Assembly: GCA_017936685.1 (NCBI GenBank)
Contig: JAGBFA010000013.1
Span: 1-64,000, forward strand
DNA: 64,000 bases
DNA from: Alistipes sp.
Lineage (GTDB): Bacteria; Bacteroidota; Bacteroidia; Bacteroidales; Rikenellaceae
Direction of reading: 5' to 3'
This document shows, one piece after another, positions 29,271 through 38,173 of this stretch. Both the position numbers and the translations under genes were made by a program. Under the pieces are notes generated by a model. That model saw nothing but the letters and a program-made list of their open reading frames with translations, did not search any database and had not been told where the DNA came from. Each line of letters opens with the position of its first letter. Position 1 is the stretch's first letter.

Positions 29271-31400
29271 ATGAATATGAAAACAGATAATATGTTTAGA
29301 AGAGTTCTCTCGTCTGTGGCATGCGCGGCGGTCGTTTGCGGTGCGCTGCTGACTACCTCGTGCAAGGACGACGAGACGACAGGATACGAGGGCGGTGCGT
29401 TCCTCTATCTGGAAAATGCCAAGATGAACAGCTCGATGAAGGCTTACGTATCCGATGTCACGCTTTCGGGTTTTACGGCCGAGGCCATCATATCGAACGA
29501 TATCACCGAGCTGGCATCGTATGATATCCGTTCGAACCGCGACTGGTATTTGGAAGTGGAGAATCCCGACGAGGATTCATGGTTGAAGATCTATCCTTCG
29601 GAGGGTAAGTTGGACGGCCGTGTGAAGTTCCTGTGCGAGGATAACGACAACCTGACCGAGCGTTCGGCCAACGTCTACATCTACTATGCCGACGGCACTA
29701 TGGCCGAGCCTATGCTGACTATCCGCCAGAAGGCTAACGTGGAGCACATCGATCTCTATGTCGACGGCAGCGAGGCCACGCGTGCTTCTGCATCGACGGC
29801 CGCCGCAACCTTCGATGTCACGATCCGCGCCAACGTCCCCTACTACTACAAGTCGGAGACCGATTGGCCTGAGGAGTGGTTCCGCCTGACCGAGACTTCG
29901 CAGGATACCTTCACGCTCAATATCGATCAGTTCGATTCGCAGGACGGCAATCGCGAGGGCTACATCACCTTCTACGGTGCCGGCGAGCATAGCGCGATCA
30001 AGGCTCAGCTGCGTGTGATGCAGTCGGCATTCAACGCTGATAACTCGGTTGTGGTTACCATCGAGGAGCTGCTCTCATCGCTGGGTGAGGATCGCATAGT
30101 GATGGACAACTACTCTGTCGAGGCTACCGTCATCAGCGATATCGATAACGGCAATATCGGTTCGAAGACCATCGTGGTCGAGGACGCAAGCCAGAAGGGT
30201 CTGTGTCTGAATCTGACCACCGACAACACCTTCAAGGCCGGTACCAAGATCAAGGTATGGCTGCTCGACAAGGTAGTCACCCCGTGGCAGTCGGTCGACG
30301 GAGTGGTCGTTGCCGACAACATCTTCGATCCGGTGGAGAACGCCGGTCTGCCCACCCCCATCGACGTAACGTCGGTCGAGGACGCAACCCCGTATTACAA
30401 CACTCTGGTTACGTTGAAGAACGCCGAGTGGGTATTCCCCTACGGTACCTACTATCCGGGCGATGAGTCGGCTATCTACACCAACACCAACGCATTCGCC
30501 GATGTCGACCATGCACGCATGCTGCGTCTGGGCGGCGGCGGTGCCATCAGTGCCTACGTCGAGGGCGGCAGCTCTGTCGAGGGCGGTGCCAAGTTCAAGC
30601 ATATCCGCTTCCTGCCCAAGGGCAGCGGCGATATCACCGGTATCATCATGCCGCGTCACACCAACACCGGATTCGATCCCGCCACCAAGCAGTGGGTGGA
30701 GTACACTCCCGTATTCCGCATGCGCTCGGCCGAGGACGACAAGATCGCCGATAGCGGTGCACGCACATGGACCGATGTGGTGGAGTTCGTCTGGGACGAT
30801 ACGTTCGATCACGCAGGCGTGCTCGATATCAAGCCCAATGCAGGCGAGGGTACGTTGAAGACCACTTTCGAAGACAAGTGGAACTTCTCTAACGGCTCGG
30901 CAACCATCTATGCCGGTTACTGCTACTGGCGTAAGCTGCTCGAAACGCCCGCTTCGACTCCCAATGCCTACATCGGTCTGAATGCCAAGGGCTGGATCAA
31001 CCACGACGGCTCTGACAAGACCAGCTACGGCGAGATCAACGGCGAGGCATGGGTATGCACCGTATCTACGGCCGACGTTACTGCCGGCGAGCAGCTGGCG
31101 ATGTTCTTCGCAACCTCGTCGTCGGCTACCGGTCCCCGCTACTTCACCGTAGAGTGGGCGACTTCGGAGACGGGTCCGTTCACCGAGATCGGCAAGTACG
31201 AGGCTACCAACTGGGACGCACAGAAGTATCCGCCCGAGTTCTACTTCGCTCTGCCCGACGAGTGCGCAGGCCAAGAGACTCTGGTTATTCGCTGCCGCCT
31301 TTGGAAGGATCAGCGTGCCGATCTGGGCTCGACCTCTGCTATCGGCGGATCGGGTACCAACCGTATGTGTGCGTTCTCGATTGCTAAGCGCGCCAAGTAG
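29271..31400 (+). CDS. DUF5689/BACON surface lipoprotein
   Basis: 709 residues. Lipoprotein signal with C31 (LLTTSCKDDET). N-terminal BACON-like beta domain (about 50-160), a second short Ig-like domain (165-255), a DUF5689-type OB-fold domain (about 265-490, SVEATVISDIDNGNIGSKTIVVEDASQKGLCLNL), and a C-terminal jelly-roll region with YFTVEWATSETGPF. Such proteins follow susD and serve as surface binding proteins; ligand unknown. Last gene of the locus, followed after six bases by a type C repeat that may act as terminator. Confidence 0.86.
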   Translation: MNMKTDNMFRRVLSSVACAAVVCGALLTTSCKDDETTGYEGGAFLYLENAKMNSSMKAYVSDVTLSGFTAEAIISNDITELASYDIRSNRDWYLEVENPDEDSWLKIYPSEGKLDGRVKFLCEDNDNLTERSANVYIYYADGTMAEPMLTIRQKANVEHIDLYVDGSEATRASASTAAATFDVTIRANVPYYYKSETDWPEEWFRLTETSQDTFTLNIDQFDSQDGNREGYITFYGAGEHSAIKAQLRVMQSAFNADNSVVVTIEELLSSLGEDRIVMDNYSVEATVISDIDNGNIGSKTIVVEDASQKGLCLNLTTDNTFKAGTKIKVWLLDKVVTPWQSVDGVVVADNIFDPVENAGLPTPIDVTSVEDATPYYNTLVTLKNAEWVFPYGTYYPGDESAIYTNTNAFADVDHARMLRLGGGGAISAYVEGGSSVEGGAKFKHIRFLPKGSGDITGIIMPRHTNTGFDPATKQWVEYTPVFRMRSAEDDKIADSGARTWTDVVEFVWDDTFDHAGVLDIKPNAGEGTLKTTFEDKWNFSNGSATIYAGYCYWRKLLETPASTPNAYIGLNAKGWINHDGSDKTSYGEINGEAWVCTVSTADVTAGEQLAMFFATSSSATGPRYFTVEWATSETGPFTEIGKYEATNWDAQKYPPEFYFALPDECAGQETLVIRCRLWKDQRADLGSTSAIGGSGTNRMCAFSIAKRAK

Positions 31401-31405
31401 TTAAT

Positions 31406-31603
31406 TTTCCGTGAAAAGCGGCATTCTACTGCCGCGCACTCAATTGCCCGAACAGGTAGTACGCTAAGTACAACCTGTCCGGGCAGTTTTCGTTTACGTT
31501 CATTCTATGCACTTTTTCTCGCCGCGGCAAAGCCGAAGTAAACTTCGTTTTGCTCGTCCGGCTTGACGAAAAAGTTGTATAATACCGCTTTTGACGAAAA
31601 ATT
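31406..31603. repeat. Type C repeat (long variant)
   Basis: Ends TTTTCCGTGAAAAGCGGCAT and AATACCGCTTTTGACGAAAAA are inverted repeats. Central hairpin ACAGGT-AGTAC...GTACA-ACCTGT. Carries about 75 extra bases between centre and right end compared with other copies. Confidence 0.75.
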
Positions 31604-31607
31604 GTTT

Positions 31608-31731
31608 CTTTTCCGTGAAAATACCGCATCTGCTTCCGCTCCTCGTCGTTCGCCAATGGGCAGTACAGTCAGTACAGCCCATCGTCTCACTCTGTCGTCG
31701 CGTCGCATATCCGGCATTTTGACGAAAAAGT
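31608..31731. repeat. Type C repeat
   Basis: Same terminal inverted repeats; central hairpin ATGGGC-A-GTAC...GTAC-A-GCCCAT. Confidence 0.75.
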
Positions 31732-31770
31732 GGCGCATAATTCTTGGGAGACTCTTTCCACCACATTAAC

Positions 31771-31845
31771 AATGTCATTCTGAGCGAAGCAAAGCGTAGC
31801 GAAGAATCTGGTTGTGGACGACGTGCGTGGCCTATATGCCCACCT
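31771..31845. repeat. Type D repeat
   Basis: TGTCATTCTGAGCGAAGC, a short variable part, then GAAGAATCTGGTTGTGGACGA; same unit at 35522-35652. Confidence 0.6.
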
Positions 31846-31961
31846 TGTCATTCTGAGGAGCGGTCGACGACCGCGACGTGAGAATCTCTCTTTTGGTTGA
31901 CATGGGCACTTCCGAAGGCGAGACTCCCACGGTCGGGCATGCCTCCTCCCTCGGAGTGACA
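31846..31961. repeat. Type A palindromic repeat (reversed)
   Basis: TGTCATTCTGAGGAGC ... CTCGGAGTGACA, with side hairpin GCGGTC-GAC-GACCGC. Confidence 0.8.
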
Positions 31962-31968
31962 GCAGGGT

Positions 31969-32068
31969 TGTCATTTCGAGCGTAAGCGAGAAATCTGTGC
32001 GGGACTATTTCCGCAGTTATACCGCATATTTTGTCTTCCACAGATGTCTCACTTCGTTCGACATGACA
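31969..32068. repeat. Type E repeat
   Basis: TGTCATTTCGAGCG / CGTTCGACATGACA ends with inner AATCTGTG / CACAGATG pair; further copies at 52934-53040 and 56112-56200. Confidence 0.65.
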
Positions 32069-32123
32069 TGGTGGTCGAGTTGGCCACAGATATCATACTC
32101 TCGTTCGGCAAAATGCAAATGAA

Positions 32124-32155
32124 TTTGCTTTTGCCCTCACTTATTCGTATATTTG
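32124..32155 (+). promoter_or_regulatory. Promoter of the DHH phosphoesterase gene
   Basis: TTTG (32124-32127), 20 nt, TATATTTG (32148-32155), 28 bases before the ATG. Confidence 0.75.
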
Positions 32156-32183
32156 CACATGTTAACGACATAAACCCTCTGAT

Positions 32184-33209
32184 ATGGAGATAGCAAAAGA
32201 CAAACTTTCGGCTCTCGGCGACATGCTGAGTTATCCTCGCAAGGTCGTTATCGTGTCGCATACCAATCCCGACGGCGATGCCATAGGCTCTTCTGTGGCG
32301 TGGCGCGACGTGCTGACCGCAACGGGGCACAGCGTGACATGCATCTTGCCGAACCGCTATCCCTATTATCTCGATTTCATGCCCGGCATCAAGGATATAA
32401 TCATCTATAAGCACGATGCCGAGGGGCGTGCCGCAGCTGCCGTTAAGGAGGCCGATCTCATATTCTGTCTCGATTTCCACACCTTGACGCGTCTCGACGC
32501 TTTGAGCGATCTTATAGCCTCCAATACCACGGCCGAGCGCGTGCTGATCGATCATCATCTCGATCCGACCACCGATTTCGATCTGATGTTGTCTTATCCG
32601 CAGTCGTCGAGTACGAGCTATCTCGTGGCGCGGATAATAGAGGAGATGTTCGGTGCGGGCAGCATCACACGCCGCATGGCCGAGGATCTGTTCGTGGGTA
32701 TGATGACCGATACGGGCAACTTCGCCTTCTCGTTCATCACACCCGATCTGTTCCGTGTGCTCTCGCTGCTGTGCGCCACGGGCATCGACGTTCCCGCCAT
32801 ACACAACAACGTCTACAACTCGTTCACCGAGGGGCGCGCCCGTCTGTTCGGCTATGTCATCAACCGCAAGATGAAGATATTTCACGGCGGGCAGGTGGCT
32901 CACATGTCGCTCACCGAGCAGGAGATGCGCCGCTTCTGGTTCCAGCAGGGCGACTCGGAGGGCTTCGTCAACTATCCGCTGACCATACGCAAGATGAAGA
33001 TGTCGGCCATATTCATCGAGCATCACGATTTCATACGCGTGTCGCTGCGCTCGCGCGGCAACATCGATGTCAACCTCTTCGCTTCGCGTTATTTCCATGG
33101 CGGAGGACACAAGAATGCCGCCGGCGGCAAGTCGTTCGTTCCGATGGAGGAGACGCTGCGCCACTTCGAGGAGTCGGTATCCGCATTCGCCCGCGAAGGA
33201 TTGTTATAG
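32184..33209 (+). CDS. DHH/DHHA1 phosphoesterase (NrnA-like oligoribonuclease / pAp phosphatase)
   Basis: 341 residues, normal for NrnA. Motifs: SHTNPDGDAIGSS (29-41), DFHTLTRLD, LIDHHLDP (the DHH motif) and MMTDTGNFAFS, then the DHHA1 domain ending with GGGHKNAAGG. Family members degrade nanoRNA and dephosphorylate 3'-phosphoadenosine 5'-phosphate in the cytoplasm using Mn2+. Upstream of an MsbA-like exporter with a 54-base gap, probably co-transcribed. Confidence 0.93.
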   Translation: MEIAKDKLSALGDMLSYPRKVVIVSHTNPDGDAIGSSVAWRDVLTATGHSVTCILPNRYPYYLDFMPGIKDIIIYKHDAEGRAAAAVKEADLIFCLDFHTLTRLDALSDLIASNTTAERVLIDHHLDPTTDFDLMLSYPQSSSTSYLVARIIEEMFGAGSITRRMAEDLFVGMMTDTGNFAFSFITPDLFRVLSLLCATGIDVPAIHNNVYNSFTEGRARLFGYVINRKMKIFHGGQVAHMSLTEQEMRRFWFQQGDSEGFVNYPLTIRKMKMSAIFIEHHDFIRVSLRSRGNIDVNLFASRYFHGGGHKNAAGGKSFVPMEETLRHFEESVSAFAREGLL

Positions 33210-33263
33210 AAAAGGTTGCCATAAAAAAAAGGTTGTTATAGATTAGAGTAGACCCGAAACAAA

Positions 33264-35102
33264 ATGTTTAAAACCTATCTCAGATTATTGGGCTTCGCAC
33301 GGCCGCTCAGCAAATATGCCGTGCCGTATTTCTTTTACGCCGTTCTGCACGCCATATTCAACACGTTCAACTACGCGCTGATTATCCCGATCCTCAATAC
33401 GATGTTCCGTCAGGACTTCCAGTTCCAGCCGGTCTACGAGTTTCCCGCCATCTCGCTCGATTCGGGCGGCTTCGATGCACTGTTGAGCTATTTCTATACG
33501 CTTTTCTTCGGCGAAGAGTTCAACCACGTGCATTTTCTCGCCCTGCTGGCAGTGGTGGTCATCTGTACCAACTTTCTGAGCAACCTGTTCCGCTATCTCT
33601 CGGCCATGACCGTCGAGAACCTGCGCGTATGCACCTTGCAGCGTATGCGCGACGAGATGTTCTCGCGCGTGATACACATGAACGTCGGTTATTTCAGCGA
33701 CCAGCGCAAGGGCGACATCATATCGAAAATCACCTCCGACGTCACGGTCGTGCAGTATTGCATCACCAACACGCTGCAAGTGGCCTTCCGCGATCCGTTC
33801 CTCATAATCGGCTATTTGGTGCTGATGATAAGCATCTCGTGGCAGCTGGCACTCTTCTCGGTGCTGTTCCTGCCCGTGGTGGGTCTTGTCATAGGCAACA
33901 TCGTCAAACGCCTGCGCCACCCGGCACAGCGCGGACAGCAGCGTATGGGCGACATGGTCAGCGTGCTCGACGAGTCGCTGTCGGGTATCAAGATCGTAAA
34001 GAGTTATAACGCAACCGATTATCTCGTCGAAAAGTTCAAGAGTATCAATGCCGATTTCTCGCGTTTGGTGATCTCCATGGCGCGCCGCCAGCAGTTAGCC
34101 TCGCCCATGAGCGAGTTTTTAGGCATAATCGCCGTCAGTGTCATTCTGATCTACGGCGGCAACCTTGTCATAGAGGGCAGCGGAGCACTCACGGCGGCCG
34201 GCTTCATCGCTTTCATCGCCGCATTCTCGCAGATCACGCGCCCGCTGCGCTCGTTCATCGACCAGTTCGCCAACATCAATCAGGGTATCGCCGCCGGCGA
34301 ACGTATCTTCTCCATCATCGATGCACAGAGCGAGGTGCGCGACGCGGCCGATGCCAAGACCTTCGACGGCTTGAAGGAGTCGATCGAACTGCGCGGCGTG
34401 CACTTCTCCTACGACGGTTCGCGCGAGGTGATCAACGATGTGTCGCTCTCGATCCGCAAGGGCGAGACCATAGCCTTAGTGGGTGCTTCGGGCGGCGGCA
34501 AGTCGACTCTGAGCGAGTTGATACCGCGTTTCTATGATACCACCTCGGGCGACGTGCTCTTCGACGGCGTATCCATCAAGAACTATACGCAGGACTCTCT
34601 GCGCGCCAAGATGAGCGTGGTGGCGCAGGAGACCGTCCTCTTCAACGACACCATCGAGGGCAATATCCTGCTCGGCCGACCCTCTGCCACGCACGAGGAG
34701 GTCGTCGCGGCAGCCAAGGTGGCCAATGCCCACAGCTTCATCATGGAGCTGCCCGAGGGCTACAACACCAATATCGGCGACCGCGGAGCCAAGCTCTCGG
34801 GAGGCCAGCGTCAGCGCATCAGCATAGCCCGCGCCATATTGAAGAACCCCGAGATCCTTATCCTCGACGAGGCTACCTCCGCCCTCGACACCGAGAGCGA
34901 GAAGCTCGTGCAGGACGCCTTGACCAAGCTGCTGCGCAGCCGCACCTCCATCGTTATCGCTCACCGTCTCAGCACCATACACAATGCCGATCGTATCTTC
35001 GTCATCGATCAGGGACGTATTGCCGAGCAGGGCACTCACTCCGAGTTGATGCAACGGCACGGGATTTATGCGCATCTTATTGAGATGCAGAACATCTCTT
35101 AG
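33264..35102 (+). CDS. MsbA-like ABC exporter (fused membrane and ATPase domains)
   Basis: 612 residues. Type IV transmembrane domain with six helices (about 20-340), then the ATPase: Walker A VGASGGGKST (about 407), Q-loop VVAQETVLFND, ABC signature LSGGQRQRISIARA, Walker B ILILDEATSALD and H-loop IAHRLST. Best fit is the lipid A-core or lipid flippase MsbA family, but multidrug exporters look alike and the substrate cannot be fixed by sequence. A type C repeat starts two bases after its stop. Confidence 0.93.
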   Translation: MFKTYLRLLGFARPLSKYAVPYFFYAVLHAIFNTFNYALIIPILNTMFRQDFQFQPVYEFPAISLDSGGFDALLSYFYTLFFGEEFNHVHFLALLAVVVICTNFLSNLFRYLSAMTVENLRVCTLQRMRDEMFSRVIHMNVGYFSDQRKGDIISKITSDVTVVQYCITNTLQVAFRDPFLIIGYLVLMISISWQLALFSVLFLPVVGLVIGNIVKRLRHPAQRGQQRMGDMVSVLDESLSGIKIVKSYNATDYLVEKFKSINADFSRLVISMARRQQLASPMSEFLGIIAVSVILIYGGNLVIEGSGALTAAGFIAFIAAFSQITRPLRSFIDQFANINQGIAAGERIFSIIDAQSEVRDAADAKTFDGLKESIELRGVHFSYDGSREVINDVSLSIRKGETIALVGASGGGKSTLSELIPRFYDTTSGDVLFDGVSIKNYTQDSLRAKMSVVAQETVLFNDTIEGNILLGRPSATHEEVVAAAKVANAHSFIMELPEGYNTNIGDRGAKLSGGQRQRISIARAILKNPEILILDEATSALDTESEKLVQDALTKLLRSRTSIVIAHRLSTIHNADRIFVIDQGRIAEQGTHSELMQRHGIYAHLIEMQNIS

Positions 35103-35103
35103 A

Positions 35104-35223
35104 TTTTTCGTGAAAAGCGGCATTCTACTGCCGCGCACTTGCTCGCCCAAATGGGAAGTACGTCAGTACGTCCCATCTGGGCGATCTTCGTTTGCGTTGT
35201 ATAATACCGCTTTTGACGAAAAA
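35104..35223. repeat. Type C repeat
   Basis: TTTTTCGTGAAAAGCGGCAT ... AATACCGCTTTTGACGAAAAA; centre ATGGGA-A-GTAC-GTCA-GTAC-G-TCCCAT. Confidence 0.8.
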
Positions 35224-35246
35224 TCGGGTTGGTGGTTCTTTGGAGG

Positions 35247-35368
35247 TTTTCCGTGAAAAGCGGCATTCTACTGCCGCTCCTTGTCACTCGACAATGGGCA
35301 GTACGACGAGTACAGCCCATCGTCTCGCTCTGTCGTCGCGTTGTATAATACTGCTTTTGACGAAAAAT
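35247..35368. repeat. Type C repeat
   Basis: Same ends; centre ATGGGC-A-GTAC...GTAC-A-GCCCAT. Second of three in tandem. Confidence 0.8.
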
Positions 35369-35489
35369 TTTCCATGAAAAGGCATCATTAGCTTCCGCGC
35401 GCTCGTTCGTCCGAACGGGTAGTACGTCAAGTACAACCCGTCCGTCCTTACATCGTTTGCGTTGCTACTAACGCCTTTTGACGAAAAAT
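35369..35489. repeat. Type C repeat
   Basis: Ends slightly diverged (CATGAAAAGGCATC / GCCTTTTGACGAAAAA, still complementary); centre ACGGGT-AGTAC...GTACA-ACCCGT. Confidence 0.75.
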
Positions 35490-35521
35490 CGGGTTGTGGT
35501 GCTTAGGAGACAATTTCCACC

Positions 35522-35652
35522 GGTCTGTCATTCTGAGTGTAATGAAATGGAACGAAGAATCTGGTTGTAAACGATGTACGTGGTTGAGATGCCCACTCTG
35601 TCATTCTGAGCGCAGCGAAGAATCTGGTTGGGGAAGACATGACCGTTTGACT
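35522..35652. repeat. Two type D repeats
   Basis: Two head-to-tail units beginning CTGTCATTCTGAG and ending GAAGAATCTGGTTG. Confidence 0.6.
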
Positions 35653-35762
35653 TGTCATTCTGAGGAGTGCGGCACGCACGACGTGAGAATCTCTCTTTTG
35701 GACGATAAACGCGCTTCCGACCGCGAGACTCCCACGTCGCCTTGCGGCTCCTCGGAGTGACA
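35653..35762. repeat. Type A palindromic repeat (reversed)
   Basis: TGTCATTCTGAGGAG ... CTCCTCGGAGTGACA with side hairpin GTGCG-GCA-CGCAC. Confidence 0.8.
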
Positions 35763-35872
35763 GACCACCAGCCAACGTCCCACCACGGGACGCGTAACGA
35801 AGTCTGCCACGCCCCACATGGAGCGCGATAAATCGCGCGACCAAAGTCCCCTCCGAGGAGTGACAAGGTGCT
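35763..35872. repeat. Type B repeat, partial and reversed
   Basis: Holds CCACGCCCCACATGGAGCGC and the GCGCGATAAATCGCGC hairpin; the distal ACGGCGTAAGCCGT part is missing. Confidence 0.65.
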
Positions 35873-35888
35873 CCTTTCAAAAAACCGG

Positions 35889-38090
35889 TCAGTTCACGCG
35901 GTAGGCATGTTTGACGCCCTTGATGCGCAGTATGGCATACAGCAGCATGTCGACGATGCCTGTGCTCGGCACCTCCACGGTGATGGTGCCCGAGGCCGTG
36001 CCGTCGCTGCGCGAGGTCATCGAGAGCGTGCGTATGTTGAGTTTCAGCTCGCGGCTGACCACCTCGGTGATGGTGTTGGCTATGCCCGGCGTGTCCTGTG
36101 CGGTGATGGCTATCGTGACGCGGAATGCACCCGAGGCCTCGTCGCGCCAGCGCGCCTCCATGACGCGGTAGGGGTAACGCTCCTTCAAGCGCATGGCGTT
36201 GGGACAGTCGGCGCGGTGTATGGTGATGCCCGAGTTGACGGTGACGAATCCGAAGATCTCGTCGCCCTTGATGGGGTTGCAGCAGCGGGCGAGCTTGTAC
36301 TCGATGTTGTTGATACTCTCGTCGATGATCAGGGCATCGGTCTGCCGCACCTCGCTCTGGCGCGAGGCGGCCGCGTTCTGCACGCGACGCTCCTCAGCCT
36401 GTGCGGCGGCTGCGCGACGCTGGTCGTCGGCTTCGCCCGAGAGCCAGCGCGAGAGTATATCCTTGATCTGCGAGATCTCGATCTTTTGTGTGGCGATCAT
36501 CATGTAGATCTCCGTGCCGCGGCGTATCTTGAAGTGCTTGCAGAGGTAGGCCACGGCCTCGTCGATGGTGGTTGAGAGCTTCCAGTTCTTGATCTTGCGT
36601 TCAAGCTCCTCGCGTCCCATGCGAGCATGTTTCATCTGCTCCTCCCTCAGGTAGGCGCGTATCCGGGATTTGGCTTTCGACGTTACGCAGATGTTGAGCC
36701 AGTCGGCCTTGGGTGTCTGGTCCTTGCGCGTGAGCACCTCGCAGATGTCGCCGTTGTGCAGCGTCTCCTTGATGGGCACCGCGCGGTTGTTGACCTTGCC
36801 GCCGACGCAGATCGAGCCTAACGACGTGTGTATGTCGAAGGCGAAGTCCAGTACGGTGGCACCCTCGGGCAGCTTGCGTATGTCGCCGTTGGGTGTGAAG
36901 ACGAATATCTCGCCCGACGAGGGCTTGGCATCGAATCGCTGCGCCAGCGAGTGGGTCGTATCCTCCAACAGCTCGCGCAGGCGGCCTAACCACTGGTCGG
37001 CACCCATGCCTCCCTGCTTCACACCCTTGTAACGCCAGTGGGCGGCGATGCCGCGCTCGGCCACGGCGTCCATGCGCTCGGAGCGTATCTGTATCTCCAC
37101 CCAGCGTCCGTGGCCGTCGGTGACGGTGGTGTGCAGCGACTCGTAGCCGTTGGACTTGGGTATGGTGATCCAGTCGCGCATGCGTTCGGGGTTGGGCGTG
37201 TAGATGCTGCCGATGTGCGAATAGACCGTCCAGCAGAGTGCCTTCTCGCGCTCCGGCTCGCAGTCGATGATGATGCGCAGCGCGAAGATGTCGTAGACAC
37301 CATCGAACGGCACGTTCTGCTTGCGCATCTTCTGGAAGATGGAGAATACCGATTTGGTGCGGCTCTTGACGTGGTACTTTATGCCGTCGGCATCGAGACG
37401 CTCCAAAACCGGAGCTATGAACTTCGATATGAATGTGCGGCGTTCGCTCTCGGTCTCCTCCAATTTTTTGACTATGTGGTCGTAAGCGTCGGGTTCGAGA
37501 TATTTGAGCGAGAGATCCTCCAACTCGCTCTTTATGTTGTAGAGACCCAATTTGTGAGCTATCTGCGCATAGAGGTTGAGGCTCTCCCAGCTCTTCTTGC
37601 GACGCTTCTGCTGAGGGAACATCGCAAGCGAGCGCATCACGTCGAGACGGTCGGCCAGCTTGATGAGTATCACGCGAGGATCCTCCGAATAGGAGACGAT
37701 CATGTCGCGGAAGTCCGAGGCCTGCTCCTTCGAGACCTTCAGCTTGATGTCCGATATCTTGCACAGTCCCACGATGATGCCCAGCACCTGGTCGCCGTAA
37801 TTGTCGCGTATGGCCGCCGACAGCTCCGGCACCTGCTCGGGGTGTTCGCGGTTGGTTATGCGCATCACGTCGTGCAGGATCGAGGCTATGGCCGAGTTGC
37901 GTCCCAACCCGATCTCCTCGACCACGATGCGCGCCACGGCCACGTCGTGATCCATCATCGGCGTGCCGTCGTATCGCTGGTAAGGCTGCATGCGCTCGGC
38001 CGTGAAAACAAGCGCGTGATCCACCATCTGTTGCGTTTCGGCTGAAAATTGCGAGGCTATGACCTCTCTGAAATCATTGTATCTCTCCAT
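35889..38090 (-). CDS. RelA/SpoT-family (p)ppGpp synthetase/hydrolase
   Basis: 733 residues with the full long-RSH layout: HD hydrolase domain (about 25-190, MMDHDVAVARIV, SILHDVMRITN, IKLADRLDVMRSL), synthetase domain (about 240-350, VKSRTKSVFSIFQKM, YDIFALRIIID, IPKSNGYESLHTTV), TGS (about 390-450, FTPNGDIRKLPEGATVLDFAFDIH) and C-terminal helical, zinc-finger/CC and ACT domains. The intact HD pair suggests a bifunctional Rel enzyme. Start MERYNDFREV at 38090 is supported by GAGGAGAG just upstream. Confidence 0.95.
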   Translation of the reverse strand: MERYNDFREVIASQFSAETQQMVDHALVFTAERMQPYQRYDGTPMMDHDVAVARIVVEEIGLGRNSAIASILHDVMRITNREHPEQVPELSAAIRDNYGDQVLGIIVGLCKISDIKLKVSKEQASDFRDMIVSYSEDPRVILIKLADRLDVMRSLAMFPQQKRRKKSWESLNLYAQIAHKLGLYNIKSELEDLSLKYLEPDAYDHIVKKLEETESERRTFISKFIAPVLERLDADGIKYHVKSRTKSVFSIFQKMRKQNVPFDGVYDIFALRIIIDCEPEREKALCWTVYSHIGSIYTPNPERMRDWITIPKSNGYESLHTTVTDGHGRWVEIQIRSERMDAVAERGIAAHWRYKGVKQGGMGADQWLGRLRELLEDTTHSLAQRFDAKPSSGEIFVFTPNGDIRKLPEGATVLDFAFDIHTSLGSICVGGKVNNRAVPIKETLHNGDICEVLTRKDQTPKADWLNICVTSKAKSRIRAYLREEQMKHARMGREELERKIKNWKLSTTIDEAVAYLCKHFKIRRGTEIYMMIATQKIEISQIKDILSRWLSGEADDQRRAAAAQAEERRVQNAAASRQSEVRQTDALIIDESINNIEYKLARCCNPIKGDEIFGFVTVNSGITIHRADCPNAMRLKERYPYRVMEARWRDEASGAFRVTIAITAQDTPGIANTITEVVSRELKLNIRTLSMTSRSDGTASGTITVEVPSTGIVDMLLYAILRIKGVKHAYRVN

Positions 38091-38173
38091 AACTCTCCTC
38101 TTCTTGTCACTCTGCACCAAGATATGATATATAACGCCCGCGAGCGTCGGATAATTGTACTAAATAGCCGGAA

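Noticed and set aside
31426-31778. Short ORFs inside repeat islands (also 35099-35320, 42409-42615, 51865-52303)
   Set aside because: They are translations of type C and D repeats in several frames, recurring with each repeat copy and ending at hairpins; no start signals or family.
35104-35489. CRISPR array
   Set aside because: Units are about 120 bp, themselves palindromic, without unique spacers of constant length and without cas genes.
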